NCBI GenBank assembly: GCA_020796225.1
Contig: CM036767.1
Location: 11,823,427 to 11,887,426, forward strand
Length of the DNA stretch: 64,000 nucleotides
Source: Arion vulgaris
Taxonomy: Eukaryota > Mollusca > Gastropoda > Stylommatophora > Arionidae
Direction of reading: 5' to 3'
Below are positions 19,650 to 29,944 of the stretch, one piece after another (position 1 is the first letter of the stretch; the number at the start of each line of letters is the position of its first letter). The translations under genes were made by a program, and so were the position numbers. The notes under the pieces were generated by a model. The model made no database searches, had not been told where the DNA came from, and saw only the letters and a list, made by a program, of their open reading frames with translations.

Positions 19650-19850
19650 TCATGAGATGGGGTTGCCTCTATGAAGCTGCATGGAGTTCTTCAAGAGTTC
19701 CCCATAGCTTGGTCTGTAGCTTTGTTCATGAGGCCATGTTTCATTTCGTTGGTGTATGTATGATGGACATGACTGCAGGATGTGCTCTGGAGTCTGTGTT
19801 TCTGTCTGGCATGCACACAGTGCAGTCTGAGCAGGCTTTATTCTGTGCAT
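19650..19850 (-). pseudogene. LINE ORF2 C-terminal Cys/His motif
   Basis: Reads HRIKPAQTALCACQTETQTP then EHILQSCPSY, a C-x-C...H...C arrangement found after RNase H in I-group and jockey-group ORF2 proteins. The frame ends in a stop near 19650. Confidence 0.75.
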
Positions 19851-20165
19851 GTGGTGGTTGAGCCTGCAGTGACCTGTTCTAGGCGAAAGATTGTTGGTGC
19901 TGTTTTCTTTTAGTCTGCTGATGGGATCTTGTGGGTGTTTGCTGTGGGTTTGTTGTCTCCATACCTCTTTGTACTTTCTTTTGATATGTGTCTTGATTTC
20001 TGGTAGTGATACTGTGTGTTTCTGTTGTGTAACTTTTGTTCCCTCTTAGCTCAGCATTTTCTGCTCTCTATTTCCTGGAATGCCACAGGGGCTGGTATCC
20101 ACTGGAGAATAATTTTGTTGTGTTCTGAGAGCTTGGTTACCTGTAGTGTCAGCTCTCTTTCCATG

Positions 20166-20687
20166 TTATCTTGTGGTTCCTTTGTTTGGCCTGCAGGACT
20201 GACAGGCAGTCGCAAAGGAAGACAAGTTTGTTGTTTTGATGTTTCTTTGCTGCAGTATTTTTGAGGCATCCACAATTGCCTGTTGTTCGGCTCTCAAATT
20301 TGTTGATAGTTCTCCAGTGGCACTTGAATTTGTTAGTGTAGTGCCGTCTTGGAGTATGATGATGGTTCCGTCCCCTCCTTTCCTGCTGTCGGTCTGATAA
20401 TCCGTCTGTGTATATATGGGTCCACTCGGGATGGGGTATGAGGTGTCAATGTGTTCTAGTGTCTTTGCTCTCAAGATTGGACCTGTTTCTTCGCCCTTTT
20501 TGTCTACATTTGGAATTGTTGTTATCACTGTAAAGTTGGGCTGTAGGTCTGTGTTGTTGAATGGTACTATCATTTCCCAGGTTGCTGGGTTTTTTGAGAG
20601 GATGTCCATGTTTTTGCAGAGTGTTTTTGACAAGTGATGGAAGCTGCAGCTTTTATGCGGTTTTTGGTTGGTTCGATTGTTTGGCAT
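20166..20687 (-). pseudogene. LINE RNase H domain
   Basis: One 173-codon frame includes IPSGPIYTQTDYQTDSRKGG (RNase H beta-1), GDGTIIILQDG, and ELSTNLRAEQQAIVDAS with the catalytic Glu. The usual first catalytic motif YTDGS reads YTQTDYQTDS, so it carries a short insertion. The frame then shifts near 20166-20200 before FATACQSCRPN. Confidence 0.75.
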
Positions 20688-20690
20688 GGG

Positions 20691-21917
20691 TTATTTTCTG
20701 TAGCGTTGAACTTTTCTGATAGTGTATTTTTTGTTCCCTGCGTCGTCCCAGGCTCTCAAGCCAAGCAGTTTTTCCCAGATCTTTGATTTGTGTACTTCTA
20801 GACCTCCGGTGATGATTCTGAGGCCTGTGTTCTGTATTTTATCTAGCTTGTATAGATTTGTTTGTGCTGCGGTTGTGTAGGCTCCTGTGCCATACTCCAG
20901 TTTTGGACGTACATATCCTGTGTATATTTGGCGTGTAGTGTTCGCATCTGCGCCCCAGTGGGTTCCTGCTAGTTTTTTCATGAGTCTTAATCTTATTGTG
21001 GCTTTCCTTTGTGTTTCTTCTATGTGAGGACCCCATGTAAGTCTTTTGTCGAATTTTATTCCTAGATAGGTAGGATTGTCCTCCTTTGGTAGTGGTTTGT
21101 TGTCCAGGTAGAGGTTGACTTGTGCAGGTTTTGTAGAGAGTGAGAACAGTGTTGGCACTGTCTTGTTTTGGTTTATTGACCCCTAAGTGTCTGCCCATTT
21201 CTTTACTGCATTTATGGCTCCTTACATTCTGATCTTGGCAGTTCCTATGTATTCTGTTTGGGTCCATATGGCCAAGTCGTCTTCATGGAGTGCCTTGTGA
21301 ATGTTAGATGTAAATTGTTTGGGGAGATCATTGATAAAAAAGGATGAAGAGTGTAGGGGATATTGCACTTCCCTGTGGAACCCCATCTTCTAGTCTGACC
21401 AGCTTGCTTCTGTGTCCTCCAGTTTGACTCTTGCACATCGTCTGTGTAGGAAATCTCTGATCCATTTTACATGTGACCTTGATCCGCTTTTTGCTAGTTT
21501 TAGCAGGAGTCCTTTTTCCAGACTTTGTCAAGGCTTTAGTCAGGTCAAGAAGGTGGCCAGCAGCTTGTGTTTATTCTGGAAGACATCTTCAATTTCTTGG
21601 GCAAGATAGGTGGTTTGATCATCTGTGCTTCTGTGTTTTCTGAAACCTGATTGGCAGTCATCAAGTATTTTCTTTTCCTCTAGAGTTAGCAGCCTGTTGT
21701 TACGAGCCGCTCCATTGTTTTCCCAAGGCAGCTGAGGAGGCTTATGAGACGGTAGCTTTCTTTGTTTTCCTTGGGCTTGCCTTTTTTTGCTATAGGGATT
21801 ATTTCCCCCTCCTTCCATTCCTTTGGATATACTCCCTTTCATCCAAGATTGGTTTATCAGGTCCAGGAGGTGTTGTCTGCCACCTGTTCCTAGGTTTATT
21901 ATCATTTCGTTTGTCAC
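20691..21917 (-). pseudogene. LINE reverse transcriptase, frameshifted
   Basis: In order: NEMIINLGTGGRQHLLDLIN (21917 end), CQSGFRKHRSTDDQTTYLAQ, LVRLEDGVPQGSAISPTLF, then ALHEDDLAIW near 21275, and NPTYLGIKFDKRLTWGPHIE with LMKKLAGTHWGA in the thumb. The catalytic box is HEDD rather than the YADD of the sister element: both aspartates stay but the Tyr-Ala pair is changed. At least three frame changes occur. Confidence 0.85.
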
Positions 21918-23019
21918 CCCATCTGGTCCTGGTGCCTTTTTTTTCTTTAGTTTTTATTGCGTGTCCAGTTCTTTGAGAGAGAAAGGTTTGTTCATTATGT
22001 CATGTTTGTCTGCAAGTTGTTTGTTTATTTTTTTTTAGTTCTTTTTTTGTTTCCTTGATTTTGGACATATGTATGTTGCTTTCTTTTACAAAGCCATCCG
22101 CAAGAATGTTTGCAGCTATTTTGCCCGTGTAGGTTTTCCTCCATCTTCTATGACTGTGCAGGCATGGCTGGTGGTGTTTTCTTCATTTAGGCTCTTTACA
22201 AGCTGCCATAGTTTTGTGCTGTCTTTTTTCCCTGTTTAGGGTTCTGTTTTTCCTGCCAACTTTCCTTATGCATGTGAGTTTTTCTTTTTTGTATATGGCT
22301 TGGTGTTTGTTGTGTTCTGTGACATTTGTGTCAGATGGGTCTTGTTCCATTTTTGTTCGTGCTGCTGTGACTTTTCCATGTGATTGTTGTAGTTCGTTGG
22401 TCCAGAAGGGTTCGTAGTGTTTTTTTCTTCCTCTGGGGATTGATTTTTGTGCTGCTTTAGTATGTTGTGAGAGTTGTAATGTTTTTCTGGATGCTTTTTT
22501 GTTGTGTGGGTTTCTGTCAGTTTTCCTTCAGTTAGGTTTCTGTACAGGTTCCAGTTTGGCTTTTTGTAGTTCCAGCTGGCTATTTTTCCTGTTTTCGTGA
22601 CTTGAGCTTTCCTACAGTAATAATGATTGGTTTGTGGTCGCTTCCTCCTAGTTGTTTCATCACCTTTCTTTCTGCACATCTCTGGATGTCTTCTGTGGCT
22701 ATTGCCAGATCGGGTGTGCTTTGTGTTCTCATACTCCTGAGTAGAAAGTTGGCTCTGAATCAGGTTTGTTTATGAGTATGAGTAGGTTTTCCATCATCCA
22801 TTCCTCTACTTCATCTCCTCTTGAATCCATAGTAGCATATCCCCAGCTGGGGAGTGGCTGTAAAGTCGCCTAGGATTATTTGGTTCTTCTCAGCTGTATG
22901 TATGCTCTAGCTGTATGTATGCTCCAGCTGTATGTATGCTCTCTAGTTCTAATTTCTTATTGTTTGGCAGTAGTAGTTTGTAACATGTATTGGTTCTGGG
23001 AGGACATGTATTTTGACTG

Positions 23020-23270
23020 TTAGGTGTTCGGCTCACCTGTACTTCTGGAGGTTTCTGAGGCTGCGATGTTGTTTTTGACTAGAGTGATGATGCCTCCCTT
23101 GTGTCCGTCTCTATCCAGTCTGTATGTCTCATAGTCTCTGATGTAGAAGCGGCAGTTTTTATTTAGATGTGTTTCCTGTATGCATATGATGTCGATCTGT
23201 TGTTCATGTAGGAATTTTTTGCAGTTCAAGTTTCTTTCTGTCAACGCCTCTCATTCCATTGCATAATCTT
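23020..23270 (-). pseudogene. LINE APE-type endonuclease N-terminus
   Basis: KIMQWN begins the domain, then FLHEQQIDIICIQETHLNKN with the catalytic Glu of QET, and YRLDRDGHKGGIITLVKNN. A frameshift falls between the MQWN start and the rest. The following ~600 bp (22400-23000) hold the degraded remainder of the endonuclease. Confidence 0.75.
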
Positions 23271-23275
23271 TAGTG

Positions 23276-23830
23276 TGCTGTTCTTGTTTTGACCAGTGGC
23301 ATTACTCTGTTAATCCTGTTCTTCGATGCAGAGCTACTGTCAGTAGCTTGGGGTGGACCCTTCGAGGCTTGGGATCCGGCGCTGCTCCCGCCTGGCAGCA
23401 GTCTACAGGAGCAACCCCATATCTAAGTAAATATCTGAGCATACTCACTAACCGTAGTGTGCGTTGATGTCTTTTTCCATTTCTGGATGCCCACGCCATT
23501 CTGGCTGACATGTCCGTCTTCAGTGGGGAAGTTAGAGTCTTCCTATCCATGTCCTGGCTCTTCCCAACACTGCCTGTCAGGCATCAGAGGTTTTTAGGAG
23601 TTTCCTTCTCCGCTTTTGTTCAACCAAGGTGAGCTCCTGGGTGATCTTGGTGGGGATCTGGGCTTGTCCACACACAGGTGGGCCATGCATCCGCTTCACT
23701 ATCGGGGATCACACCTCCCCCGGGTTTTGTCTGGCTTACCAGCCATAGCCTGGTATTTTACCCTTCCGGCATTGGGGCCCAGTTATAGCGCTGGGACTCG
23801 CTTTGTCAGAGCCGTGTTAGTTTAAACGGG
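23276..23830 (-). other. possible 5' region of the minus LINE
   Basis: Higher GC than its surroundings, directly 5' of the endonuclease. An 82-codon minus frame (23302-23550) has no recognisable domain. It could be LINE 5' UTR or an eroded ORF1. Confidence 0.35.
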
Positions 23831-24289
23831 GAGCACCACGTGAAGGTACGGTTGACTTGACTGCAGGCATTCCTCATTATTTAGATGAGGCCTATAACAG
23901 TCCTTGCTCCCCCGATGATAATTCAATGACAACTATTTCATTATGAGGATGAAGGTTTACCTCTGAAGTTGGTGAAGGCCCACATGGAGGAAACCAGTCA
24001 AATGATAAGCAGGTCTCACGCAAAAATCACTCAGAAGCGCAATACCAGGCGTCATAACTACCACCTGAATTGACAGCGGGCGATCGAAGGAAGGATGAGC
24101 TTAAGACCGTTACTGCTACCATCTATTGACTCCCTAATACTCCGTTTACTGTGGCCGTTGTTGTATCTGACTCTCAGTCGATGTTTCACAAGATTCAAAG
24201 GGCAGGTTTCTGGTATGAGTGGATGTCGTCTATAGAAGTTTATAACCTCCAGAGGCGTACGTGGATATACTGTCCTGGAAGGGGAGGGG
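23831..24289. other. spacer, mixed
   Basis: No clear gene. 24080-24289 may be upstream LINE-H2 sequence but I could not read a protein from it. Confidence 0.4.
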
Positions 24290-24615
24290 GTTGCATCAAC
24301 AGTAATAGATTGTTGAAGATGGATATGGGGATGTTCTTTGGCTCTTCCGACTACCTGTTGGATGAAGACACTAAAATAGATGTTGAATCGATCTAGCAGT
24401 TTGGAGTTACCCGCTGTGCAAGTAGAGCTGAATGCACGAGGGGCAGAGTGAGGAGTGTGTTTAACCAGCGAGCCACGGGAACCATCAGTATGCATACTTT
24501 TCGACATCTGTTGAGGGAGACTGAGCGGGTCTGCCCGGAGTGCAATGACGTCAGTTCAGTAACCAATAAACAAAATAAGTGCAATGACGCCAGTTCAGTA
24601 ACCAATAAACAAAAT
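24290..24615 (+). mobile_element. LINE-H2 3' fragment
   Basis: Plus frames: SSDYLLDEDTKIDVESI, then RVRSVFNQRATGTISMHTFR, HLLRETERVCPECNDVS. Copies at 39555 and 48885 share GGAACCATCAGTATGCATAC and the end GCAATGACGTCAGTT. The terminal 38 bp (AGTGCAATGACG...CCAATAAACAAAAT) are duplicated here at 24540 and 24579. Confidence 0.75.
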
Positions 24616-24899
24616 AAGTGCAATGTGTACGATTCAGAATCGCAAAAGTCGTTTCCAATCTCTCATCCTCCTCTCTCTCTCTTGCGATCACCCGCACAGA
24701 CCGTTGTACTAGATCTCACCATAAATTCTATTCATGTGGAAATATGATTCATGCAGGCCTAACAATGGTGTGTTTTACGTCACATCTTCAGCACCATTTG
24801 GAGCTCTGGTGTTTATCCTTCTACGATGTGTCCAGTCTTAGCGCGTTACCGGTTCGCTCTCCGTTCTGTAGCCATCTAGTGTTTTTTTTCGGTGTGGGG

Positions 24900-25002
24900 T
24901 AGCTACCCCACGCCCAACCTCCTTTGTCGGCTCCTGACATGCGTGGCAGGTAACAGTGGTTCCATTATTTACACCCCAATTTGGGCCCCGGTAATCACTC
25001 GG
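24900..25002 (-). mobile_element. SINE-X-like 5' fragment
   Basis: The minus strand starts CCCGAGTGATTACCGGGGCC and continues TGGAACCACTGTTACCTGCC, as in the 19345 element, then CCGACAAAGGAGG. Confidence 0.55.
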
Positions 25003-25452
25003 GCGCCATCTCAATTGAATGTGGTTAATGCTGTCGATGAGGTTCGACAACCTGTCTGTATAAATCTCCGTTAATCCTAACTACAAACAACTGTTGAAAC
25101 AGAATCAGACAACCAACAATGCCCAAAGAAAGGTACAATTATTGTAATGTCTTCTGTCGTACCATCTCCCCATCCGATGTTGTCTCAAATTAAAGTGTGC
25201 ATGAACTCATTAATATTGTGTCTATTGCCGATGCTAATTTTCTATAGCCCTTTAATTCACTAACGACAGTTTGTGCTGTCTTACATCAAAGGTTGATGCG
25301 ATTGTCAAGAAATTATCTTCCTTGCCCTTATGATACATTCTAGCAGACTGCTATCTGGTTCCTCTCTAGATGTTCCCTTCCTAGTTACATCCCTTTCTTC
25401 CGTTTTCTCTACTGCCCTTAACTGTCCCTCAAAATATGGTCTTTAATAATGT
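25003..25452. other. spacer
   Basis: No repeat family or coding signal recognised. Confidence 0.45.
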
Positions 25453-25454
25453 CG

Positions 25455-25835
25455 AGACAAGTAAGTCTGATCGAATGGATTAGATCGCTGACTCCCTGTA
25501 GTCAGGACCGTGTCGTGCTATGATACAGAGAGGCGGCCGCACCAGGCGATACGGTAACGGGGCGGCATAAGCAGCAAAATCAAAATTACTATTGAAGGTT
25601 ATTTAAAAAAAGACTTTAGGGGCGGCATTTCGAAGACTTGCACCATACTAAGAAAATATACCGCACGGACCTGCCTATAGTGAAACCCGGGTTCAATCAT
25701 GGTAAGGATGATTGAGGTGTTTTTTCTGTCGGTGGCATGAAGAACAAACTTCTAACTTGAATAGTTTCGCGTCGACTGTACTAGAAATGCAGTCATTCAA
25801 TCCCTCAGCTCATGTCATCCCTGCCCTGAAAAATG
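25455..25835 (+). mobile_element. SINE-B interrupted by a hAT MITE
   Basis: The head GTCTGATCGAATGGATTAGA (A box) lies left of the MITE. The B box AACCCGGGTTCAATCATGG and the body (TTTTTTCTGTCGGTGGCATG, TTGAATAGTTTCG) lie right of it. Removing 25503-25681 makes the SINE colinear with the 29945 and 41210 copies. Confidence 0.8.
25503..25673 (+). mobile_element. MITE-4 (hAT-like), copy 1
   Basis: A 171-bp element starting CAGGACCGTG and ending CACGGACCTG. The 8-bp duplication is CCTGTAGT (25495-25502) / CCTATAGT (25674-25681), 7/8 identical. The inverted copy at 50353-50522 shares ATGATACAGAG, GACCGCACCAGGCG, GCATTTCGAAGACTTGCA and GAAAATRTACCGCACGG. No coding capacity. Confidence 0.9.
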
Positions 25836-26085
25836 AAAATCGTGGCATATCCTAAAGAACGTAGCCATCAACCACAGTAAATGAGTCGTTGATTTTCTAG
25901 GCACCACTTATACGTTCAGTAGTTTGTCATTGCTTTCTGAACGGTGAGTCTATTTTACCATTTGTAAAAATCCCATGAAAAAATGGTTGCTTCCAAACTT
26001 GCCCATCCTGGAGTTTGAACCAGGTACGCTTGGGTTCGTGATCAAGCTCACTACGCATGAGCTCAGACGCTCACCTTCCTATTGT
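25836..26085 (-). mobile_element. SINE-C, tRNA-derived
   Basis: The minus strand has a tRNA-like head around GTGAGCTTGATCACGAACCC and B box CCTGGTTCAAACTCC. The body is TCACCGTTCAGAAAGCAATG, TACTGAACGTATAAGTGGTG and CTAGAAAATCAACGACTC, ending GATTTTCATTTTTC. Other copies: 37650 (plus), 48193 and 55325 (minus). Confidence 0.85.
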
Positions 26086-26221
26086 TATTACAGATAGTAA
26101 AGACAGTTTTTTTTTTCTAAAGACCATAAGGGGCACGAGCACGCTGTACAGCCTACCACTGTGTCATCCAGATCTTTATGAGCAGTGTGGACTTTTTCTG
26201 TAGCTGTTTGCTTATTTTACA

Positions 26222-26325
26222 ACGTGGGGCGTCGGCCTTAACACCGACCTCTCTACGCCGCCTTTTACGACTTGAGTTGGGACAGTGATTATGTTATTCT
26301 CTATCCCAGAAACCACACGGGATCA
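26222..26325 (-). mobile_element. SINE-X-like 5' fragment, diverged
   Basis: The minus strand starts CCCGTGTGGTTTCTGGGATA and includes AGAATAACATAATCACTG and GTCGTAAAAGGCGGCGTAG. It shares order but little identity with SINE-X. Confidence 0.4.
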
Positions 26326-26364
26326 TACATATACATTTTTTATTCTTGCCATACAAGACGTCTT

Positions 26365-26605
26365 AGGAGTGTCGGCCACCGACTTCTTCTCTCTGCAGTA
26401 CCCAAGAAAATAAGATTCGGCTCGGTGCCATGGACATCGTAACCCTTCGGTTCGGTGCCACGAACACCTTAAATCTGGAGAACCTGTGACTTTTCTGCCA
26501 GCCCGCGGAATTGAATCGCACTCTAGTGGCTTGTCCACAGCCAGGCTCTAGTAGTTGGCTCTGGATTGTCACACCATCATCCAACGCGCTACTAACACGC
26601 TGAGC
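26365..26605 (-). mobile_element. SINE-E, tRNA-derived
   Basis: Minus strand: A-box region CAGCGTGTTAGTAGCGCGTT, B box GCGATTCAATTCCGCGGGC, then TGGCAGAAAAGTCACAGG, GTGTTCGTGGCACCGAACCG and ATGTCCATGGCACCGAGCCG. Copies at 43965 and 57180 lack the ~40-bp extra between the boxes seen here. Confidence 0.85.
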
Positions 26606-27419
26606 AGGCGGATAAAATGTTTGATAAAAATGAACGTAATTCGATAAATAATTCGATTCGTAAGGAAGAATTCGATAAACGGAAAGTAAGCAAAGTCATG
26701 TGACTTTAGTCTTTTAAAAAAAAAATAGATATCATATGACTACTTATTCCATATCACGTGACTTCACCAGCTGTACACAAAAAACATTGCAGTAACTGTC
26801 AGCGAATTAGCACATATTTATATTCTAATTAATTCATTAACTCGCCCCCTATTTTTACGTAAGTTAGAAATCATATTCTATATATGGACCATTATTAGCC
26901 ATGTTAAGACGATGTAATTTATATGAAACATGGTTTATATTTATAATTAATTAGTAATAACAATAGTAAGTTTATTAAAAGTTTCTGTTGGCGGATGACC
27001 CAGCTGTTTTATGTAAATAATAATATATAAAAAAAATATTGTTGTTATTAAAGATCTTTAATCTTTACTGACTTTTCATGTAAGTTTTATTACTGCTCAT
27101 ATATTATTTTGAGCTACTGGAAACAAACACCTTGCACAAGAATGAAGTATAGTTATCATGTATAATGATGTATGTAAATGTAAAGACGAGAATGTACATT
27201 ATTATGATGGGTGGGACTGCATGGACAAAATACAATATTGAATAATTAGCATACGTTATGATACGATACCAATTACGAATGCAGTCTTGAGTCATTAACG
27301 AAACAATATTGATAAGCGTATCTATAGTATCAGCTATTATAAGAAGAGTAGGTGGAAATTGTTTGGGATACTCTGATGATAAATGATCAAACAGTTCTAA
27401 ACTAAGCATGCACAGTACA
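26606..27419. other. AT-rich region
   Basis: Strongly AT-rich, with three diverged TTCGATAAA motifs near 26639-26682. A 155-codon minus frame (27104-27571) overlaps the antisense of a LINE end and shows no domain. No gene called. Confidence 0.5.
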
Positions 27420-27640
27420 GAAGTGTGAGGCCAATAGTTCAGGAAAGAAAGGACGCCAAAGAAACCCTGAAACGAAATTTTCAAAGAACAGGCGAGAATA
27501 TCGTTCTCGGTTCTATAGGAAAGATTGAACGAGATACCCGGAATAGAACAGTATGGAGAAATTGCTTGCATGCCCTGTGTAACATGTCATTGATTGGTAG
27601 GAGAACAATACAATACAGTACAATAGATGTAGTCATTATT
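27420..27640 (+). mobile_element. LINE-E 3' fragment
   Basis: Frame RKDAKETLKRNFQ...GSIGKIERDTRNRTVWRN (in pieces) CLHALCN. This is the sense-strand equivalent of the minus copies at 28335, 42650 and 55675. Confidence 0.75.
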
Positions 27641-27838
27641 ATTTAATTCATAAAGATAATTGCGCTTCAAAAATTAAGTGATTATTTTGTCTTGTATTTC
27701 ATACTGCTGCTACTGTAGTGGACAAGTACGACGACGGTTATAGCAACCAGACGAGATGAGTCTCTTCAAACTGACATACTGCATCATTGAAATGTTGTCA
27801 TAAAACAGTTCTCTTGGATAGAAAGATAATTGATTGAA

Positions 27839-27943
27839 ATGGCTTCTAATTTTCCAAGAAACTTAAAAACATATGGAGCAATTAGAGATGATACAGAGCG
27901 TCTCCTTTCACCAAATCATTTTACAGATACTGCAGAGGTGACC
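27839..27943 (+). CDS. candidate first coding exon of an unidentified host gene
   Basis: An ATG at 27839 opens 35 codons: MASNFPRNLKTYGAIRDDTE, then RLLSPNHFTDTAEVT. They run into a strong 5' splice site, ACC|GTAAGT, at 27944. The best downstream acceptor is TTCTTCTTAATTTCAG, ending at 28198. Reading on in phase 0 gives only about 19 hydrophobic codons before a stop, so either the protein is tiny or another acceptor is used. DDTERLL contains a DxxxLL acidic dileucine motif, as in cytosolic tails of lysosome-sorted membrane proteins. I do not recognise the family. Non-repetitive context and clean codon use distinguish it from the surrounding LINE debris, but chance cannot be excluded. Confidence 0.35.
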
Positions 27944-28334
27944 GTAAGTAACTTACTTTTCTTCTTCCAACGTTTTCAGACATCGATATTTGTTTACTTC
28001 TAGGCAGTTAGTGGTCAACCGGCCATGTGTTTTTCTCTGTTCAGTGTATATAATATTGAACAGTGTAACTATTGTACAGTTTTTTAGTTAGTTACACTCA
28101 CACCAAGTTGCAGTTAATTACTTGAATTAGTTTTGAGTACTACAGTAAATTGGTAATTACAGTACTAAACTTGCACTTCTGTTTCTTCTTAATTTCAGAC
28201 TTGGATAATACTTTATATCAATTATATGATTATCAATCAATTATATAATTTGATCTAACCCATGATCAAATTATTTCTATTTTGGTAAAATTCTCTTAAA
28301 CACTAAAACAGCTCAGCTGTTATTCTTCCATATA

Positions 28335-28670
28335 ATGATATATTCCTCTCGTACCTTTATAACGTTACATAGGGCCTGTAAGTAATTTATAACATAGTTT
28401 ACATACACCTGTGTCCTGGGCTACTTGATCAATCTCTTCCATGGAATTGAGTCCGATATTTCTTTCCTCTCAGCAAAGTTAGTTTCATGGTTGCCCTATG
28501 GCGTCCTCTCGCTTCCCACTTCAGTGCATGTGTTGGTATTCTTTGATCATGTCTTTTCAAGGTATGCCAAACAAATCTCCATATTTCTCTAATATGAATT
28601 AACTCCAAATTTATTTTATGTAAAGTTAGTGTCCTTGGAATATGCCCATTTCTTCTATAAATCAAAATCT
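28335..28670 (-). mobile_element. LINE-E 3' fragment
   Basis: Minus frame: IWRFVWHTLKRHDQRIPTHA, LKWEARGR, ATMKLTLLRGKKY, then FHGRDSI and the 3' block TACAGGCCCTATGTAACGTT. It is 5'-truncated, with the R-GRP segment damaged. Confidence 0.75.
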
Positions 28671-28864
28671 CAAAGGTTGCAGATTTCTCTTTTAATTGCT
28701 TGCTCAGTTTACATTTTTCTGTACTATAGAGTAAAGATCAAAATATATTATATATATAACAGCTTAGAACTCTTATTTTTGTTATCTATGCTCAACGAAC
28801 GGTGGAAAACCAAAGTATTAAATCTTAAAACAAAACTTAAATTATGTAAAAGCAGTGTCCTGTA

Positions 28865-29180
28865 AGTGTTTTTCTACAGTAGTGAGTGCTGGAAAATGAA
28901 CCATAACATAATACACAAGTTGGAGACATTCTAAAATCAATGGTTAAGAAGAATCCTGCAAATGTTCGGATCAAATACCATATCAAATGAATAGTGTCTA
29001 AAACGAACAAGCTGTGCATCACTGGAGATCATCGTTAAAAGATGGGGATGTATGTCCAATGCCAGTAGGGACATTGGCCAAGACAGCTGTCTCATGGACA
29101 GCGGATGGGAAAAGAAGGTCTGGACGTCCACAGGAATCATGGAGAAGAACTGTGAAGAGTTGAAAGATTGTGACCTGGTA
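28865..29180 (+). mobile_element. LINE-G 3' fragment
   Basis: SECWKMN...LETF, QWLRRILQMFGSNTISN, KRTSCASLEIIV and GWEKKVWTSTG, then GAAAGATTGTGACCTGG. Stops and frameshifts throughout. Matches 4451-5025. Confidence 0.7.
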
Positions 29181-29194
29181 GTGGAAAAATTATT

Positions 29195-29437
29195 ATTTTT
29201 TATTTATTAAAACCCGCCCCAGAAGTGCTACATCGGGTGGACCCAGTACCAGTGAACCTAAAAACATTTATAAACTCGAGCGTCATCAATCCTTCGATCG
29301 GAGCGCTGGAGTTTGGTAAGGGGTAGTATTTTGCCATTTGGCGTTTAGTGAAGTCTCCTCCTTTGGCCTTGATCAAGTGGGCACTGTAAGAACAGATACT
29401 ACACTTTGATATTAGCTAAAAGGTCGAAGGCAGCAAA
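29195..29437 (-). mobile_element. U2 snRNA-derived SINE, copy 2 (longest U2 part)
   Basis: The minus strand carries CGACCTTTTAGCTAATATC and then GTGTAGTATCTGTTCTTA, about 50 nt colinear with the 5' end of U2 snRNA including the branch-point-recognition GUAGUA. Homology ends just after the TTCTTA-CAG point, where the body GTGCCCACTTGAT starts. The tail reads GGGCGGGTTTTAATAAATAA. It shares GACGCTCGAGTTTATAAA and GGTACTGGGTCCACCCGATG with the other copies. Confidence 0.85.
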
Positions 29438-29940
29438 TGACAACAATGAAATTCTCTTGTGGAAGCATTATCTGTCAAATTGGACATGAGGAAGAAATAG
29501 AATGTATGTATAGATCGTAAACTTAAATAGTGTCAGAAACTAGATAGTGTCAGATTAGATATTTACCATATCTTTTTACCACTATGTCGACTTCATATTA
29601 GTTTATATTTTTGTCAGGCTAAAGTATCCCCACCCTCTTTTTTTTTCCATTTCTGTTCTCAAGGACCAGTTTGTCTTCCTACTCATGTCCAGGGATGTTG
29701 CAATGAGATAGGATGGTCATTATTACATTAACAAATAATAAATTTGGTTATGTCCCTTGTTAGAAGCTTCTCTCCCTTCTTTCAGCAAATTATAACTAAT
29801 GTACAGTGGAACTCTTCTTTGTATGATTTCCTGATTTGCAAATGTTAAAAAGTATCTTCCGGATGTGATAGAACCAGAAATTTTGTGTCCTTCCATACCA
29901 TTTCATTATGGTCATGGATTCCAATCAGTTATCTCTGCGT
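29438..29940. other. spacer
   Basis: Unique-looking AT-rich sequence. A T9 run is near 29638. No feature recognised. Confidence 0.5.
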
Positions 29941-29944
29941 GTAT

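Larger units (their letters stand above)
19605..23275 (-). mobile_element. I/Nimb-like LINE with RNase H, nearly full ORF2
   Basis: The minus strand carries, in order, an APE-type endonuclease, RT, RNase H and a C-terminal Cys/His motif over about 3.7 kb. Frames are broken at several points. RNase H after RT places it in the I group (I/Nimb-like). The 3' end runs into GATGATGATGATAA (tail (ATC)n on the minus strand). A related but distinct element is at 59390-62760. Endonuclease nicks the target and RT primes from the nick. RNase H would degrade the template RNA. Confidence 0.85.
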
